Source: a virus
IMG/VR virus record: IMGVR_UViG_3300003873_000080
Location: 1 to 20,326 of that record
DNA length: 20,326 bases
Strand: one strand, 5' to 3'
The number at the start of each line of letters is the position of its first letter. Position 1 is the first letter of the stretch. The notes under the pieces are model-generated. The model was given only the letters and a program-made list of their open reading frames with translations. It did no database searches and was not told the DNA's origin. The position numbers and the translations under genes were made by a program. Shown piece by piece: positions 12,653 to 20,326 of this stretch.

Positions 12653-12946
12653 CTAACTAAAATAATCGTTTACTTGAAACGTGAATGCTTCGCCCCGGCC
12701 AGACCAATTCGGGAACGTCACTGTGGCTTGTGCAATATAAAATCCAGGCTGGTCAAAATCACCAATGCCTGCGACATATATAACATTGTTCTTTTGTAAC
12801 GGGTCAACTTTATCTACGTGACCTGCCCAATTAACAATCGTACCGTCTGGTTTTTTAACAACTAGACCGGCGATACTCGATGTAGTTACATCGACACCCG
12901 TATCTATCTCAAATCTAGTACCAACATCGTTTAAATATATTTTCAT
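12653..12946 (-). CDS. small virion protein, Ig-like/BppU-N-like
   Basis: A 97-residue all-beta protein (MKIYLNDVGTRFEID, then VVKKPDGTIVNW, then GFYIAQATVTFPNWSG, ending EAFTFQV). The pattern of a strand, a KPDG turn and a late Trp-containing pair of strands resembles the N-terminal domain of baseplate/tail proteins such as BppU and other Ig-like phage modules. This is judged from the pattern alone. It starts at ATG 12946, 3 bp after the previous stop, inside a series of small virion genes. Probably a tail or head decoration part. Confidence 0.5.
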   Translation of the reverse strand: MKIYLNDVGTRFEIDTGVDVTTSSIAGLVVKKPDGTIVNWAGHVDKVDPLQKNNVIYVAGIGDFDQPGFYIAQATVTFPNWSGRGEAFTFQVNDYFS

Positions 12947-12949
12947 AAT

Positions 12950-13132
12950 TTATGCCTTTATCTGCCCAATTACACTACGTCTGGCGTAAACGGTGTTTAT
13001 TAATCCAACATCGATATGTTTCATTTTTATTAACGATTTGTTTATATTGTTCATTTTTATTACTGAAACATCTTTGATACCGGTATGTATTAACGATTTG
13101 GCAACAATTATTTCTGGGTACGTAATTGCCAT
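12950..13132 (-). CDS. small protein of unknown function
   Basis: A 60-residue basic protein rich in Ile, Lys and Asn (VIKMNNINKSLIKMKHIDVG), with no family recognised and no membrane helix. Coding DNA contains repeated ATTAACGATTTG and TTCATTTTTATTA stretches (about 13017-13095), giving the internal echo KMNNINKSLI / KMKHIDVGLI. TTAGGA precedes ATG 13132. It lies 1 bp after the larger structural gene and 3 bp before the Ig-like one, so it is probably translated as part of the virion operon. Confidence 0.5.
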   Translation of the reverse strand: MAITYPEIIVAKSLIHTGIKDVSVIKMNNINKSLIKMKHIDVGLINTVYARRSVIGQIKA

Positions 13133-13133
13133 A

Positions 13134-13931
13134 TTATATTCCTAAATACGAACTCAATGCAGCATAATTGAATCCGCCGTGATTAACCGATAACGCGTGA
13201 ATCGTTTGAAGGTTGATTGTTACATCGCTATAATAAAACGAATAATGACTAACTGGTGCCAATAAATTATTCATCGTGTACGTAATCGCTAAATCTTCGT
13301 CAACATTATTCCAAACTTTGCCTGAAGATTGTTCAAGTACTGTACCAGCTCTTGTTTTAATATCGGTTATGACACCGTTATTGCCCAACGTTTGTAATTC
13401 GGTAGTATTATCAATAAGAACAACATATCCATTAATATCGATATTAGGAACTAATGTTGACAAATAAACTTCTCGAATAATCAACGCCAATTTTTTATCA
13501 GTCGAAATAAAACACATTTTCCCCATTTTTGGAACTGCATTAAATGTTATACGACGTTCGTTGAATTGTGCAACCCGTGGTCCTGCGACGGTATAGACCG
13601 GTTTAAATTCGTCATGCAAATACGGACCATAATAGGTAAGATTAGTAACTGATTTAGCAGTATTTAATAGTTGTAATAGACTTGGCGGCATAGCAACTAC
13701 TGGAGTTGCCAAAATTGTTGCGTTCGTTGTTTGTTGTTGTTTAATAACCGCGACATCCGCAGCATCATCAGAAGCTCCGTCAGTTCTTGCTATACCAGAT
13801 GATTTTGCTCTCGCAATAACGTCAAGCATGTTTTGCTCAGACGTAGTATCTTCATTTTTGATTTCGTCTTCGGTTTTTTTGTGTTTTGAATGGTGCGAAT
13901 CAGATGAATGTGAATGTGAATCAGAAGACAT
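13134..13931 (-). CDS. probable virion protein, unknown
   Basis: A 265-residue protein. Residues 1-30 are rich in Ser, His, Asp and Lys (SSDSHSHSSDSHHSKHKK), a disordered tail that may bind metal or simply act as a linker. About 35-80 is an Ala-rich segment, and about 90-265 is a beta-rich domain (FNERRITFNAVPKMGKMCFI, VVLIDNTTELQTLG). The middle of the latter, with IREVYL and YVVLIDNT spaced as in fibre-tip domains, could be a jelly-roll type fold. AAAGGAAC precedes ATG 13931. The setting among tail proteins suggests a tail or baseplate component. No family recognised. Confidence 0.6.
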   Translation of the reverse strand: MSSDSHSHSSDSHHSKHKKTEDEIKNEDTTSEQNMLDVIARAKSSGIARTDGASDDAADVAVIKQQQTTNATILATPVVAMPPSLLQLLNTAKSVTNLTYYGPYLHDEFKPVYTVAGPRVAQFNERRITFNAVPKMGKMCFISTDKKLALIIREVYLSTLVPNIDINGYVVLIDNTTELQTLGNNGVITDIKTRAGTVLEQSSGKVWNNVDEDLAITYTMNNLLAPVSHYSFYYSDVTINLQTIHALSVNHGGFNYAALSSYLGI

Positions 13932-13942
13932 GACGGGTTCCT

Positions 13943-14281
13943 TTACTGTATAAGACTTTTATATTTAAAAATAATCGGCGATCCGGGTGGTGCTATGGCC
14001 GGAGCATTCGCATTAACAATAATTCTTATATAAATTAGCTGCGGCAATTGCCATAATTCAGTATTTATAATTTCGATAATATAGTTGCCAACAACGGTAA
14101 AAATAAATGGTGCATGATATAATCCAGGAGTAACTTCGATTGGCGTAGATAATATTTTCGTTTTTACGTTTGTTGCGACGTCAGTAGAATTAAACGAAAA
14201 TGCCGCTGATTTATTTGTGTATAATATACCGGCATCTATTTTAACAAAAAACTCGGTATTTACCGTGTGCAAATAACTCAT
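13943..14281 (-). CDS. small beta-rich virion protein
   Basis: A 112-residue protein with a repeating strand pattern (TEFFVKIDAG, AAFSFNSTDV, TPGLYHAPFIFTVVGNYIIEI). The order of GLYHAPF, then VGNYIIEI, then YIRIIV resembles Ig-like phage modules and the 12653-12946 protein (GFYIAQATV). Its start overlaps the stop of the preceding gene (ATGA at 14278-14281). Probably a tail or baseplate component. The family assignment is not certain. Confidence 0.5.
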   Translation of the reverse strand: MSYLHTVNTEFFVKIDAGILYTNKSAAFSFNSTDVATNVKTKILSTPIEVTPGLYHAPFIFTVVGNYIIEIINTELWQLPQLIYIRIIVNANAPAIAPPGSPIIFKYKSLIQ

Positions 14282-14793
14282 GGTACAAATATAGCCTGTT
14301 TTTGTTGAAGTGCTGACATTGAGTCTAATGAAGTAATTTGTTGTATTAATTTGTTGAACCCAGCTTCTTTAAACGTGTACCCATCTTTCACGACAACTTT
14401 CAATTGTGCTAAAGTGTGCGGTACTGGGAACGTTAAACCGGTACTGACATCTTCACACATGTAACTGTATGGTCCCATCGCGATATTATTAATAGCAACA
14501 ATCATTATACTGTTTAAATCAGTTTGTGCTTCCATCGTACTATGATACATGTGAGGAGTTCCTAATCCAGAAGACAGATACCCCGATTTTATGTATTTTT
14601 CGTATCCAGCTGTCAATCTGGTAATAGCAGTTTTCTTTATTAACAATAACTCAACTTCGGGCATCAACAAGTCTAAATCCGAACGAGGAATTGCTGTTGA
14701 AATGAATTTAATAGAATTGTACGTTCTGCCTGAACCAGTCCATTGCGTATTGGGGAATTTGATTCTTAGTACTGATGAATAATCAACTGACAT
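14278..14793 (-). CDS. phage tail-associated protein, DUF4376-like
   Basis: A 171-residue protein. The central stretch YLSSGLGTPHMYHSTMEAQT at about 72-91, followed by DLNSIM and a HTLAQLKVVVKDG segment, follows a pattern I know from phage tail-fibre-associated proteins of the DUF4376 type (SS-LG-PH-Y--...Q--NL ... H---Q). The N-terminal 60 residues are mixed. The C-terminal 40 residues are helical (FNKLIQQITSLDSMSALQQK). AAAGGTAT precedes ATG 14793. It may be a fibre assembly or attachment protein. The assignment rests on remembered motif order. Confidence 0.55.
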   Translation of the reverse strand: MSVDYSSVLRIKFPNTQWTGSGRTYNSIKFISTAIPRSDLDLLMPEVELLLIKKTAITRLTAGYEKYIKSGYLSSGLGTPHMYHSTMEAQTDLNSIMIVAINNIAMGPYSYMCEDVSTGLTFPVPHTLAQLKVVVKDGYTFKEAGFNKLIQQITSLDSMSALQQKQAIFVP

Positions 14794-14796
14794 AAT

Positions 14797-15375
14797 CTAT
14801 ACCTTTAATATACTACACATAATATAAACTTCGGCTTCGTTGTCTGGCGTCGGTTCATATGATGTGTTTTCTTCAACAAATTGTTGAATCTCGAGTGCAT
14901 CAGTACCGTTAGATTTGATTAATCCTGTTAAGAATCCGTTTCCACCAACGATCGATGATGTTTGTGATGTTTCATTGAATATTCTCAATGTTCCTTCCTT
15001 ACATCTTGTAGTAATATCTATTACATACGTGCCTTGTTTTAAAATAAATTCGTCATCAACGATTGAAACGTTGTTGTCCATATCAGTTGCTATGTCAACG
15101 TGTAAAACATTCCAAATGTCTTTAATTAAAAATGTGCCGTATGAATTATTCGGTCTAATATCGTTTAAAATGATTGGTGATACTTTATATAGTGCCAACG
15201 GAACCCAATCGGGCATAGGAGAAACTAATACATACATAGCGTTATTGGATTTTACTAACGCGAGTTTGTACAAATCGGATATGCCTACATTAGATGAAAT
15301 CATATCATTATATGTACTAAATTCGAATGCGTGTGCAACATGCACGTTTTTACCAGATACTTCCCAATGTTTCAT
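14797..15375 (-). CDS. probable virion protein with C-terminal beta-sandwich
   Basis: A 192-residue protein. The C-terminal half (about 100-192) has alternating strands ending EAEVYIMCSILKV, with GTYVIDITTRC, GTLRIFNETS and DALEIQQFVEE, in the style of C1q/TNF-like or jelly-roll tips of phage fibres. The N-terminal half (WEVSGKNVHVAHAFEFSTYN) shows no motif I know. The ATG at 15375 overlaps the preceding TAA (TAATG), with GGGTGA upstream. A tail or fibre component is likely from context. The fold is only a pattern-based guess. Confidence 0.5.
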   Translation of the reverse strand: MKHWEVSGKNVHVAHAFEFSTYNDMISSNVGISDLYKLALVKSNNAMYVLVSPMPDWVPLALYKVSPIILNDIRPNNSYGTFLIKDIWNVLHVDIATDMDNNVSIVDDEFILKQGTYVIDITTRCKEGTLRIFNETSQTSSIVGGNGFLTGLIKSNGTDALEIQQFVEENTSYEPTPDNEAEVYIMCSILKV

Positions 15376-15707
15376 TAAATTTCACCCGTAATTATATCCC
15401 CGTCTATTGTCGTTAACATTTCTGGCTCGCAACAACGCATCGCCATAACTGGTTCGAGCGTAACCGGTTTTATGGTATTTATATTGCTTGTACCCGCGGA
15501 AGTACCAAATAATTTCCATGTTGAATCTAATTGTTTTTGATACAATGTACCATTTGTTTGTGCATATAATGAAGAAACTTGAATAGTTCCGTCGTCGAAT
15601 GTTTCAGGAGATTGCTTACCTGAAAAGAATGAGAATGCTGAACCATCTGCGGACTTGATGGTTAGACCATTTTTTAATGAGAATGTTCTGTTTATACTAG
15701 AGTTCAT
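15375..15707 (-). CDS. small virion protein
   Basis: A 110-residue protein, not recognised. It contains LTIKSADGSAFSFFSGKQSP and DGTIQVSSLYAQTNGTLYQK followed by WKLFGTSAG, a layout of short strands ending in a Trp, as in the N-terminal parts of phage fibre proteins. The Shine-Dalgarno is weak. Upstream lies the terminator of the large fibre gene (15727-15758), so this gene may depend on read-through or on an unseen promoter between 15708 and 15726. Confidence 0.5.
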   Translation of the reverse strand: MNSSINRTFSLKNGLTIKSADGSAFSFFSGKQSPETFDDGTIQVSSLYAQTNGTLYQKQLDSTWKLFGTSAGTSNINTIKPVTLEPVMAMRCCEPEMLTTIDGDIITGEI

Positions 15708-15726
15708 AAGTTAAGAAGTTAAGAAT

Positions 15727-15758
15727 AGAAAAATGGAGCGGTATATTTCAACCGCCCC
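15727..15758 (-). terminator. terminator after the large tail-fibre gene
   Basis: On the minus strand, GGGGCGGT, an 8-base loop and ACCGCTCC form an 8-bp stem with one G-T wobble, followed by ATTTTTC. It lies 15 bp past the stop of the 625-residue fibre gene and would end or reduce its transcript before the following smaller virion genes. Confidence 0.75.
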
Positions 15759-15772
15759 AAATTACCTTTATA

Positions 15773-17650
15773 TTATACAGTTACGCGAGTAACTTTTACA
15801 TCAACAGCACTAGTTGAAGCAACAGATAATTCCATCGCCTGTGCAGCACCGACGCCATTTACAGCAACAGAGAAACCGAAACCGGCAATAGGTGCACCAA
15901 GTTCCAATTCACTGTATTCGTTCCAATCGAAGAATGTTGCATCATTTACAGCATCACCATCATGAGAAGCGAATACTTTGAAAGCAACACGGTCTGAAGG
16001 AGTAACTGAATCAGAAACAACGATGTTCCATTCAACAGCAGTATCAACCTTAGTCAAAACAGCATCAACTACAGCATTAAGAATACCAGCAGCAGAAACA
16101 GTTGTGATTGTTCCAGACAACGCACTGTCCAATTTAGAAACAGCAACTGTCAAGGTATCAGCAGCAGCAATATTGTTAGTGCTTGTGTACGCGCCATCAC
16201 CCATAATACCAGTGAAACCAGCGTGTGCAGCAGCATTGGCAGTTTCGTTAGAAGCAATCAAACCAGCATTAGCAGATACTTGTGTATCCAACAATTGTGT
16301 AGCATTATGCAAAGATACAGAAGAACCGATATAAGCACCAGCAACATCAGGTACATAAGCACCAGCAATTGACAAACCAGAACCAGCTTCGATTGCATCA
16401 ACTTCAGCTTGCAAAGATGCTTGAACTGCTTGATTGTTTGACAGGTTAGTTGAAGCAGTTGCGCTCAACACAGCAATATCAGCAGCATTTTGAACAGCTT
16501 TGCCGTCAACGATAAGAATCTGACCGTCTAACAATACTGTTGCATTATGCAAAGATGTTGCACCAGCCACGTAGTTAGAACCAGCAGCAGGTACATAAGC
16601 GCCGCTTGTGTTCAAACCAGCACCAGCTTCAACAGCATTCAATTCAGAAACAATTGCAGGGTCAGTTGGAGTCAATAATTCTGTCCAATCAGACATAGTA
16701 CCAGTAGTACCACCATTATGAATGAACGATTTGGCCAAATCAGTACGAACAGCAACATCACCAGATTGAGAAGTCAATGCCAACTGAGCAGTTTGTGTAG
16801 CAACCAATGTAGTTGAGCTAATTGCCAAAGGAGGCAATTGTGCTGGCAAGATTAAACCAGATGCGTCAAGTGTAGCAACACCGTTAGCAGCAGCTTTTTC
16901 AGCAGCAGGAATTGCAGCAACTGCCAATGCGTCAGTACTAAACAATTTAGCATCAAGCAATTGTGTAGCATTATGGATAGAAGTAGCAGCACCCATGTAA
17001 TTTGAAGCAGCATCAACAACATAAGCACCAGTTACAGACAATCCAGCACCAGCTTCAGCAGCATCCAATTCAGCTTGAATTGCAGCAGAAGAATTAGAAG
17101 TTGTTGTGTTCTGAGCAGAAACAGAAGCACTCAAGTTAGCAATGTCAGCAGCATTTTGAACAGCTTTACCGTCAGTGCCAAATAATTGAGCATCCATCAA
17201 TTGTGTTGCATTATGCAATGATGTTGCAGTACTAATATAATGACCAGCAGCGTCAACAACGTACGCACCAGCAATTGAAAGTCCAGCACCAGCTTCGGTT
17301 GCATCCAATTCAGCTTGAATCGCTGTATCAGCAGCCGTACGAGCAGCCGTTTCAGAAGCTACAGAGCTCTGACGGTTGGTAACTTCAGTGGAAATTGAAG
17401 CGATATTTGTGTTAATTTGTGATTGCAAATTGGAGTTTTCAGTAACAGAAGAAAGTGCTACCCAATCAGATGGAGCGTTTACAGCACCAATCTTCATGTA
17501 TTTTACGCCAGCTTGTGAATCATTGTATTCTGAACCGATTGGTGAAGCATCTTGAAACGATCCGTCACCACCAGGTACACCAACGCCTGACAATTTGTGA
17601 ACGTTTGCATCAGCAAAACCAGCAGGAGCCTTGAATAACATAAGAGCCAT
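15773..17650 (-). CDS. large repeat-containing tail-fibre protein
   Basis: A 625-residue, Ala/Ser/Thr-rich fibre. The N-terminus (about 1-70) contains VGVPGGDGSFQDASPIGSEY and a W-containing strand, likely a virion-attachment region. A predicted coiled coil spans about 72-112. A module reading (A/S)E(L/V)(D/N)A.EAG(A/S)GL...GAYV...Y...SLHNAT.LLD recurs at about 113-156, 193-236, 336-378 and 416-458; the first and last pairs are each 80 residues apart. Between the pairs (about 256-328) is a different fibre module (NGVATLDASGLILPAQLPP ... DWTELLTP). The C-terminal domain (about 535-625) is beta-rich. GAGGT precedes ATG 17650, and a terminator follows. Codon use is much more uniform (many GCA/GCT, ACA, AAC) than in neighbours, in line with an abundant virion protein. 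Confidence 0.8.
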   Translation of the reverse strand: MALMLFKAPAGFADANVHKLSGVGVPGGDGSFQDASPIGSEYNDSQAGVKYMKIGAVNAPSDWVALSSVTENSNLQSQINTNIASISTEVTNRQSSVASETAARTAADTAIQAELDATEAGAGLSIAGAYVVDAAGHYISTATSLHNATQLMDAQLFGTDGKAVQNAADIANLSASVSAQNTTTSNSSAAIQAELDAAEAGAGLSVTGAYVVDAASNYMGAATSIHNATQLLDAKLFSTDALAVAAIPAAEKAAANGVATLDASGLILPAQLPPLAISSTTLVATQTAQLALTSQSGDVAVRTDLAKSFIHNGGTTGTMSDWTELLTPTDPAIVSELNAVEAGAGLNTSGAYVPAAGSNYVAGATSLHNATVLLDGQILIVDGKAVQNAADIAVLSATASTNLSNNQAVQASLQAEVDAIEAGSGLSIAGAYVPDVAGAYIGSSVSLHNATQLLDTQVSANAGLIASNETANAAAHAGFTGIMGDGAYTSTNNIAAADTLTVAVSKLDSALSGTITTVSAAGILNAVVDAVLTKVDTAVEWNIVVSDSVTPSDRVAFKVFASHDGDAVNDATFFDWNEYSELELGAPIAGFGFSVAVNGVGAAQAMELSVASTSAVDVKVTRVTV

Positions 17651-17707
17651 TTTAATAACCTCGAAAATTTATTTTCTCAGAATCAAAGCACAAACACAGA
17701 ATTTTTC

Positions 17708-17902
17708 TTATTTTAATAATTTACGCAAGTTGCATACTTCAGCATCGTGGTAAGAACAACATGAAGACAAATACTCGATTTGATAGGCTTGCTCAGTCTT
17801 ATCACTTTCAAATACAAACATCTTGTTTTTCACATCAACCAGTTTATCGCCTTGCATCTTAATATATGCTGCTAAACCGATACCCTTTATATATAAACGC
17901 AT
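17708..17902 (-). CDS. small DUF5659-like protein
   Basis: A 64-residue protein. IGLAAYIKMQGDKLVDVKNK followed by MFVFESD and AYQIEYLSS, then CNLRKLL, resembles the small DUF5659 type: an AAYL--G--L start, a short F-F strand, then a helix ending in Arg/Leu. The match is from memory and short. It has two adjacent Cys (CC at 48-49) and a further Cys at 57. It overlaps the end of the previous gene by 16 bp and comes before the 57-bp gap that precedes the large fibre gene. Confidence 0.5.
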   Translation of the reverse strand: MRLYIKGIGLAAYIKMQGDKLVDVKNKMFVFESDKTEQAYQIEYLSSCCSYHDAEVCNLRKLLK

Positions 17903-18213
17903 GCTAACTTCCCGTAAGACAATACCTCTTGAACATATACCGTTATTGTATCAGGCGTTTCGTTCACTACAGATAAAGTCAAAATATTATTATTTTCAAT
18001 CATATTTATAAAAGCTAACCCAATCTCTCCCAACTCAACTTGATTGTTTATAATACCTGTAGGAGTTAATATAACGGTAATGTCCTGAGTAATGCTTAAC
18101 AACGAAAATTCGTTAACTGCTGTTACTGATAATTTCGTTGGCGTACCCTTATATATCGCGGCACTGTATATGTCTACAGTACTAAACGGTAAAACAAACG
18201 TCTTAATCGACAT
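17887..18213 (-). CDS. small beta-rich virion protein
   Basis: A 108-residue protein, not recognised. It has many beta strands (KTFVLPFSTVDIYSAAIY, KLSVTAVNEFSLLSI, DITVILTPTGI, ILTLSVVNETPDTITVYVQE), as in a small coat-decoration or tail protein. The last stretch is close in style to cytochrome-like or Ig-like strands, but no family motif is visible. It overlaps the previous gene by 11 bp and the next by 16 bp, so translation is probably coupled. Confidence 0.5.
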   Translation of the reverse strand: MSIKTFVLPFSTVDIYSAAIYKGTPTKLSVTAVNEFSLLSITQDITVILTPTGIINNQVELGEIGLAFINMIENNNILTLSVVNETPDTITVYVQEVLSYGKLACVYI

Positions 18214-18616
18214 CGTAACGAACAGCTCTGGGGGTTCTAATCATTAAATCTTCAATGTCAGCAAATCCAATTTTGTCGGTTTTGTTCGATACGTTCCTAT
18301 AAATGCACGCAACACGATATGCTAAACGCAATGAATCACGATTCGTTAAATCAAACCACGTAAATGCTGACCGATTCTTCTTAATGAATCCGCGTTTAAC
18401 GAATTTTCCTGCTTTGATTCGTTCACCGCATTTCCACTCAACTGCATCCAAACCGTGGTAATCACCCTCGTTTACGTTAATAATACGTTCGCCTTTTGCA
18501 CTGTACCATTCATCGTATACTTCAACTACACAGTCTGTATATTCTTCGTTCAATAATATACTGCGAATCTTGTGCAATGGCCGTTTCCACGATGGTCTTA
18601 AAAATATAATTTTCAT
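18203..18616 (-). CDS. protein of unknown function
   Basis: A 137-residue basic protein with many aromatic residues (EVYDEWYSAKGERIINVNEG, YHGLDAVEWKCGERIKAGKF, AFTWFDLTNRDSLRLAYRVA). No family recognised. AGAGGAA lies before ATG 18616. Its neighbours are virion and fibre-assembly-like genes, so a tail-related role is possible. Confidence 0.55.
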   Translation of the reverse strand: MKIIFLRPSWKRPLHKIRSILLNEEYTDCVVEVYDEWYSAKGERIINVNEGDYHGLDAVEWKCGERIKAGKFVKRGFIKKNRSAFTWFDLTNRDSLRLAYRVACIYRNVSNKTDKIGFADIEDLMIRTPRAVRYDVD

Positions 18617-18635
18617 TAGTTCCTCTTAATACCAG

Positions 18636-19271
18636 TTAATCCCACTTCAAAATCATCAACATTTTAATCGATGATTGATTTTTATCGTTTGCATTATTTA
18701 TTGTTGATAATAATGCTTGTCGTTTCCCCATTAAAAAAGCAAGTTCAGTCTTTAATGTTTGCATCGCTTCTTCTAAATTAGCAATTAAAACATTAATAGA
18801 ATTCTTTGAATGCCTTGATAACTCAACTAAAAATGGTACATCTTTATCGCGTTTACGTCTTTTATACAATGCAATTTCGGACTCAATAATACTCCAGAAT
18901 TCGATTAAACCGTGCATCTGAGTTCGTTTCAGCTCTTCAAGCTTCAAGTTGTATGTATCATTAACTTCTTTTGTTTTGTGAATCTTTAAACTATTAATGT
19001 CAATGGACCACTTCTTCGTTTTTTCATCGAACGATTGGCCAACATGAGTTGGTTTAACATTAGTGTACCCTTCTGGCGTTCTAAAATGATCTTCATTGTA
19101 TAATTTTTCAGCTGTTATTTTATTGAATACGTACCCAGAAAAATCAGTCTTTTGAAATACTTTTCCAGACTCGAAATCGAACGTCTGAATCTTGCCTTCT
19201 TTTTCCGGTAATTTTTGACAATCGACTTCACTAATATCTAAAATTTTTCCAGTTTTATTATCTACAAACAT
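18636..19271 (-). CDS. probable fibre-assembly-like protein with coiled coil
   Basis: A 211-residue protein. The N-terminal part carries repeated short two-strand units (FVDNKTGKILDISEV, IQTFDFESGKVFQKTDF), and at about 75-96 has THVGQSFDEKTKKWSIDIN, a PxFDExTxxW-like element known from phage tail-fibre-assembly proteins. Residues about 103-190 form long helices and probably a coiled coil (SKNSINVLIANLEEAMQTLK). GGGGTT lies before ATG 19271. In context it may be a chaperone for, or part of, the fibre complex. Family not certain. Confidence 0.5.
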   Translation of the reverse strand: MFVDNKTGKILDISEVDCQKLPEKEGKIQTFDFESGKVFQKTDFSGYVFNKITAEKLYNEDHFRTPEGYTNVKPTHVGQSFDEKTKKWSIDINSLKIHKTKEVNDTYNLKLEELKRTQMHGLIEFWSIIESEIALYKRRKRDKDVPFLVELSRHSKNSINVLIANLEEAMQTLKTELAFLMGKRQALLSTINNANDKNQSSIKMLMILKWD

Positions 19272-19301
19272 TAGAACCCCAGTTTTATTGTTATTTATTA
19301 A

Positions 19302-19607
19302 TTACAAAGTATTATCGTGAACTCGTTGTTGAAGCAAGTAGCCCTCGAATCCCCATATCTTATCTCGTGCGTTCTTGCGTGAAATCTCTTTCCCAATATC
19401 TAGGTCGAAATTAGCAACGCTCACACAAGCTGACTCGCCTCTTACAGTGAATCCATTAACAAGCGTAAGCTCGCAAATGAGGCACTTACCGCTAGGGAGC
19501 TTCGTGAAAGTCTCACTAACGATAACACTATCAATTAGCTCGGGTGATAGTCGGGGTGCATTCAACCCTTTGTCCTGTAGTTTGTTTTCAATATCTTGTT
19601 CACTCAT
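19302..19607 (-). CDS. N4 gp49/Sf6 gp66-family phage protein
   Basis: A 101-residue protein of the phage gp49/gp66 family (PF13876). The conserved order is visible: ID.VIV.E.F..LP.GK, CELTLVNGFTVRGESACV at about 45-62, NFDLDIGKEISRKNARDKIW at about 66-85, and GFEGYLLQQR at the end. The family is common in tailed phages and prophages, usually near tail or fibre genes, without a proven function. AAGGAG lies 7 nt before ATG 19607, and the gene follows the tail-fibre-assembly gene by 12 bp. Confidence 0.85.
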   Translation of the reverse strand: MSEQDIENKLQDKGLNAPRLSPELIDSVIVSETFTKLPSGKCLICELTLVNGFTVRGESACVSVANFDLDIGKEISRKNARDKIWGFEGYLLQQRVHDNTL

Positions 19608-19619
19608 TTTGTTCTCCTT

Positions 19620-20312
19620 TTATAAAATTACGGCTTGTACTTGAGAAACTGTAGTAGCACTACGGATAGCAGCTTTAGCTTTCTGTAACCTCACGAACAA
19701 GTTGGCGTCCCGTGTGGCTATATCATTAGCTATGGTGTTCATTGTGGTTAGGTTGATTGGATGTGTACCATTTGTTGCATCGTACCACATACCAGCACCT
19801 ACTGGTGGCACCCAACCATTGTTCAGTCTGTTTATGCAAGCATCAATCTTTGTTCTAGATTGAGCATCAGCTTGGAACGCAGCTTTCAGAGAAGGGACTT
19901 TTATATTTACATGCAGGGAGGTTTGATATGCCACGTTTATTGTTGTTGTTGCGGAGCTTTGGTGTTTTCCTAAGTCTGCAACCCAGTTACTAAGAGTTGA
20001 ATCCCATTTCGACATAGCATCAGGAGGAGCAACATCTACTTTCCCAGCAGGTAATGCACCGAGCTTATCAAACATTGATTCTGCACCAGTTGTTGTGTCA
20101 TAAATTTTACCACGGTGGTCTTCAACGATAGTCCATGTATCTGTCTTTATATCAAACATAGCCATGCTTCCAGTTGGGATGCTAGAAGGTATAGTAATCA
20201 ATGTGGCATAAGCAGGGATAATTGGTTTATTTTCAATCGGGTCTAAGTCGGCAATATCAGAGCCGATGTATTCATTTGTTACTGCATCAAAATGATAAAT
20301 TGTTGTAGGCAT
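19620..20312 (-). CDS. tail-fibre assembly-like protein
   Basis: A 230-residue protein of the tail-fibre-assembly type. The N-terminus (YHFDAVTNEYIGSDIADLDP, IPAYATLITIP) and the core TWTIVEDHRGKIYDTTTG at 59-76 followed by LGALP match the caudoviral tail-fibre-assembly pattern (PF02413-like: W.vv.D.RG..y...tG). The C-terminal 120 residues are helical and DUF4376-like (NRLNNGWVPPVGAGMWYDAT). It contains a GWVPP motif. AAGGAG precedes ATG 20312. It would help fold or attach a fibre, but could also be a structural fibre part. It is the first complete gene of the block seen here; the operon probably begins beyond the window. Confidence 0.7.
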   Translation of the reverse strand: MPTTIYHFDAVTNEYIGSDIADLDPIENKPIIPAYATLITIPSSIPTGSMAMFDIKTDTWTIVEDHRGKIYDTTTGAESMFDKLGALPAGKVDVAPPDAMSKWDSTLSNWVADLGKHQSSATTTINVAYQTSLHVNIKVPSLKAAFQADAQSRTKIDACINRLNNGWVPPVGAGMWYDATNGTHPINLTTMNTIANDIATRDANLFVRLQKAKAAIRSATTVSQVQAVIL

Positions 20313-20326
20313 CTGTATGCTCCTTA

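Noticed and set aside
12353-12799. 148-codon plus-strand frame
   Set aside because: Antisense to the SNase gene, whose catalytic motifs are intact, and to the following Ig-like gene.
14915-15391. 158-codon plus-strand frame
   Set aside because: Antisense to the 14797-15375 gene, which has correct overlaps and ribosome sites with its neighbours; no domain seen.
15476-18010. TATAAATA boxes on the minus strand at 15476-15483 and 18003-18010 as late promoters
   Set aside because: Both lie inside coding regions at no sensible distance from a gene start; chance hits are expected in AT-rich DNA.

Overview
This window looks like part of the genome of a large, AT-rich tailed phage that probably infects a Gram-negative bacterium. 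Genes are packed tightly, with ATGA and TAATG overlaps and clear Shine-Dalgarno sites. They include a phage-type nucleotide-metabolism operon, tail-fibre genes, tail-fibre-assembly-like proteins, an N4 gp49/Sf6 gp66-like protein and a DUF1353-like protein. I see no integrase, tRNA, rRNA, CRISPR array or insertion sequence. Host and phage genus cannot be fixed from this sequence alone.

Layout. (1) Positions 1-345 hold a possible 3' end of a plus-strand gene followed by repeated copies of that 3' end, each containing a hairpin. A terminator lies at about 345-380. (2) Positions 413-7334, minus strand, form one operon-like early/middle block driven by a near-perfect sigma-70-type promoter (TTGACA, 17-bp spacer, TATAAT) at 7357-7385. 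In transcription order it encodes small unknown proteins, a DHH phosphoesterase, a protein with an antitoxin-like tail, a dNMP kinase, a thymidylate-synthase-family enzyme with the Asp that marks dCMP specificity, a small membrane protein, a micropeptide, a GT-B glycosyltransferase, a C5-cytosine DNA methyltransferase and a MazG-like NTP pyrophosphatase. (3) Positions 7429-10578, plus strand, hold a tail-fibre cluster: a YadA-head-like fibre, a small protein, a sulfotransferase, a short tail protein and a HAD phosphatase. A bidirectional terminator ends it. (4) Positions 10614-10928, minus strand, hold a one-gene unit with its own copy of the early promoter. (5) Positions 11226-20312, minus strand, form a long late-type block: DUF1353, two small membrane proteins, a staphylococcal-nuclease-like enzyme, a series of small virion or tail proteins, a 625-residue repeat-containing tail fibre, a gp49-like protein and a tail-fibre-assembly-like protein.

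The most interesting signal is the set at 413-5112. MazG-like pyrophosphatase (dCTPase candidate), dCMP-type TS-fold enzyme, dNMP kinase, glycosyltransferase and C5 methyltransferase together look like a pathway for replacing and decorating cytosine in phage DNA, comparable in logic to T4 but assembled from different proteins. Other points of interest are a CopG-antitoxin-like peptide without its DNA-binding half, a sulfotransferase inside the tail-fibre operon, and a conserved promoter/operator sequence shared by two early units.
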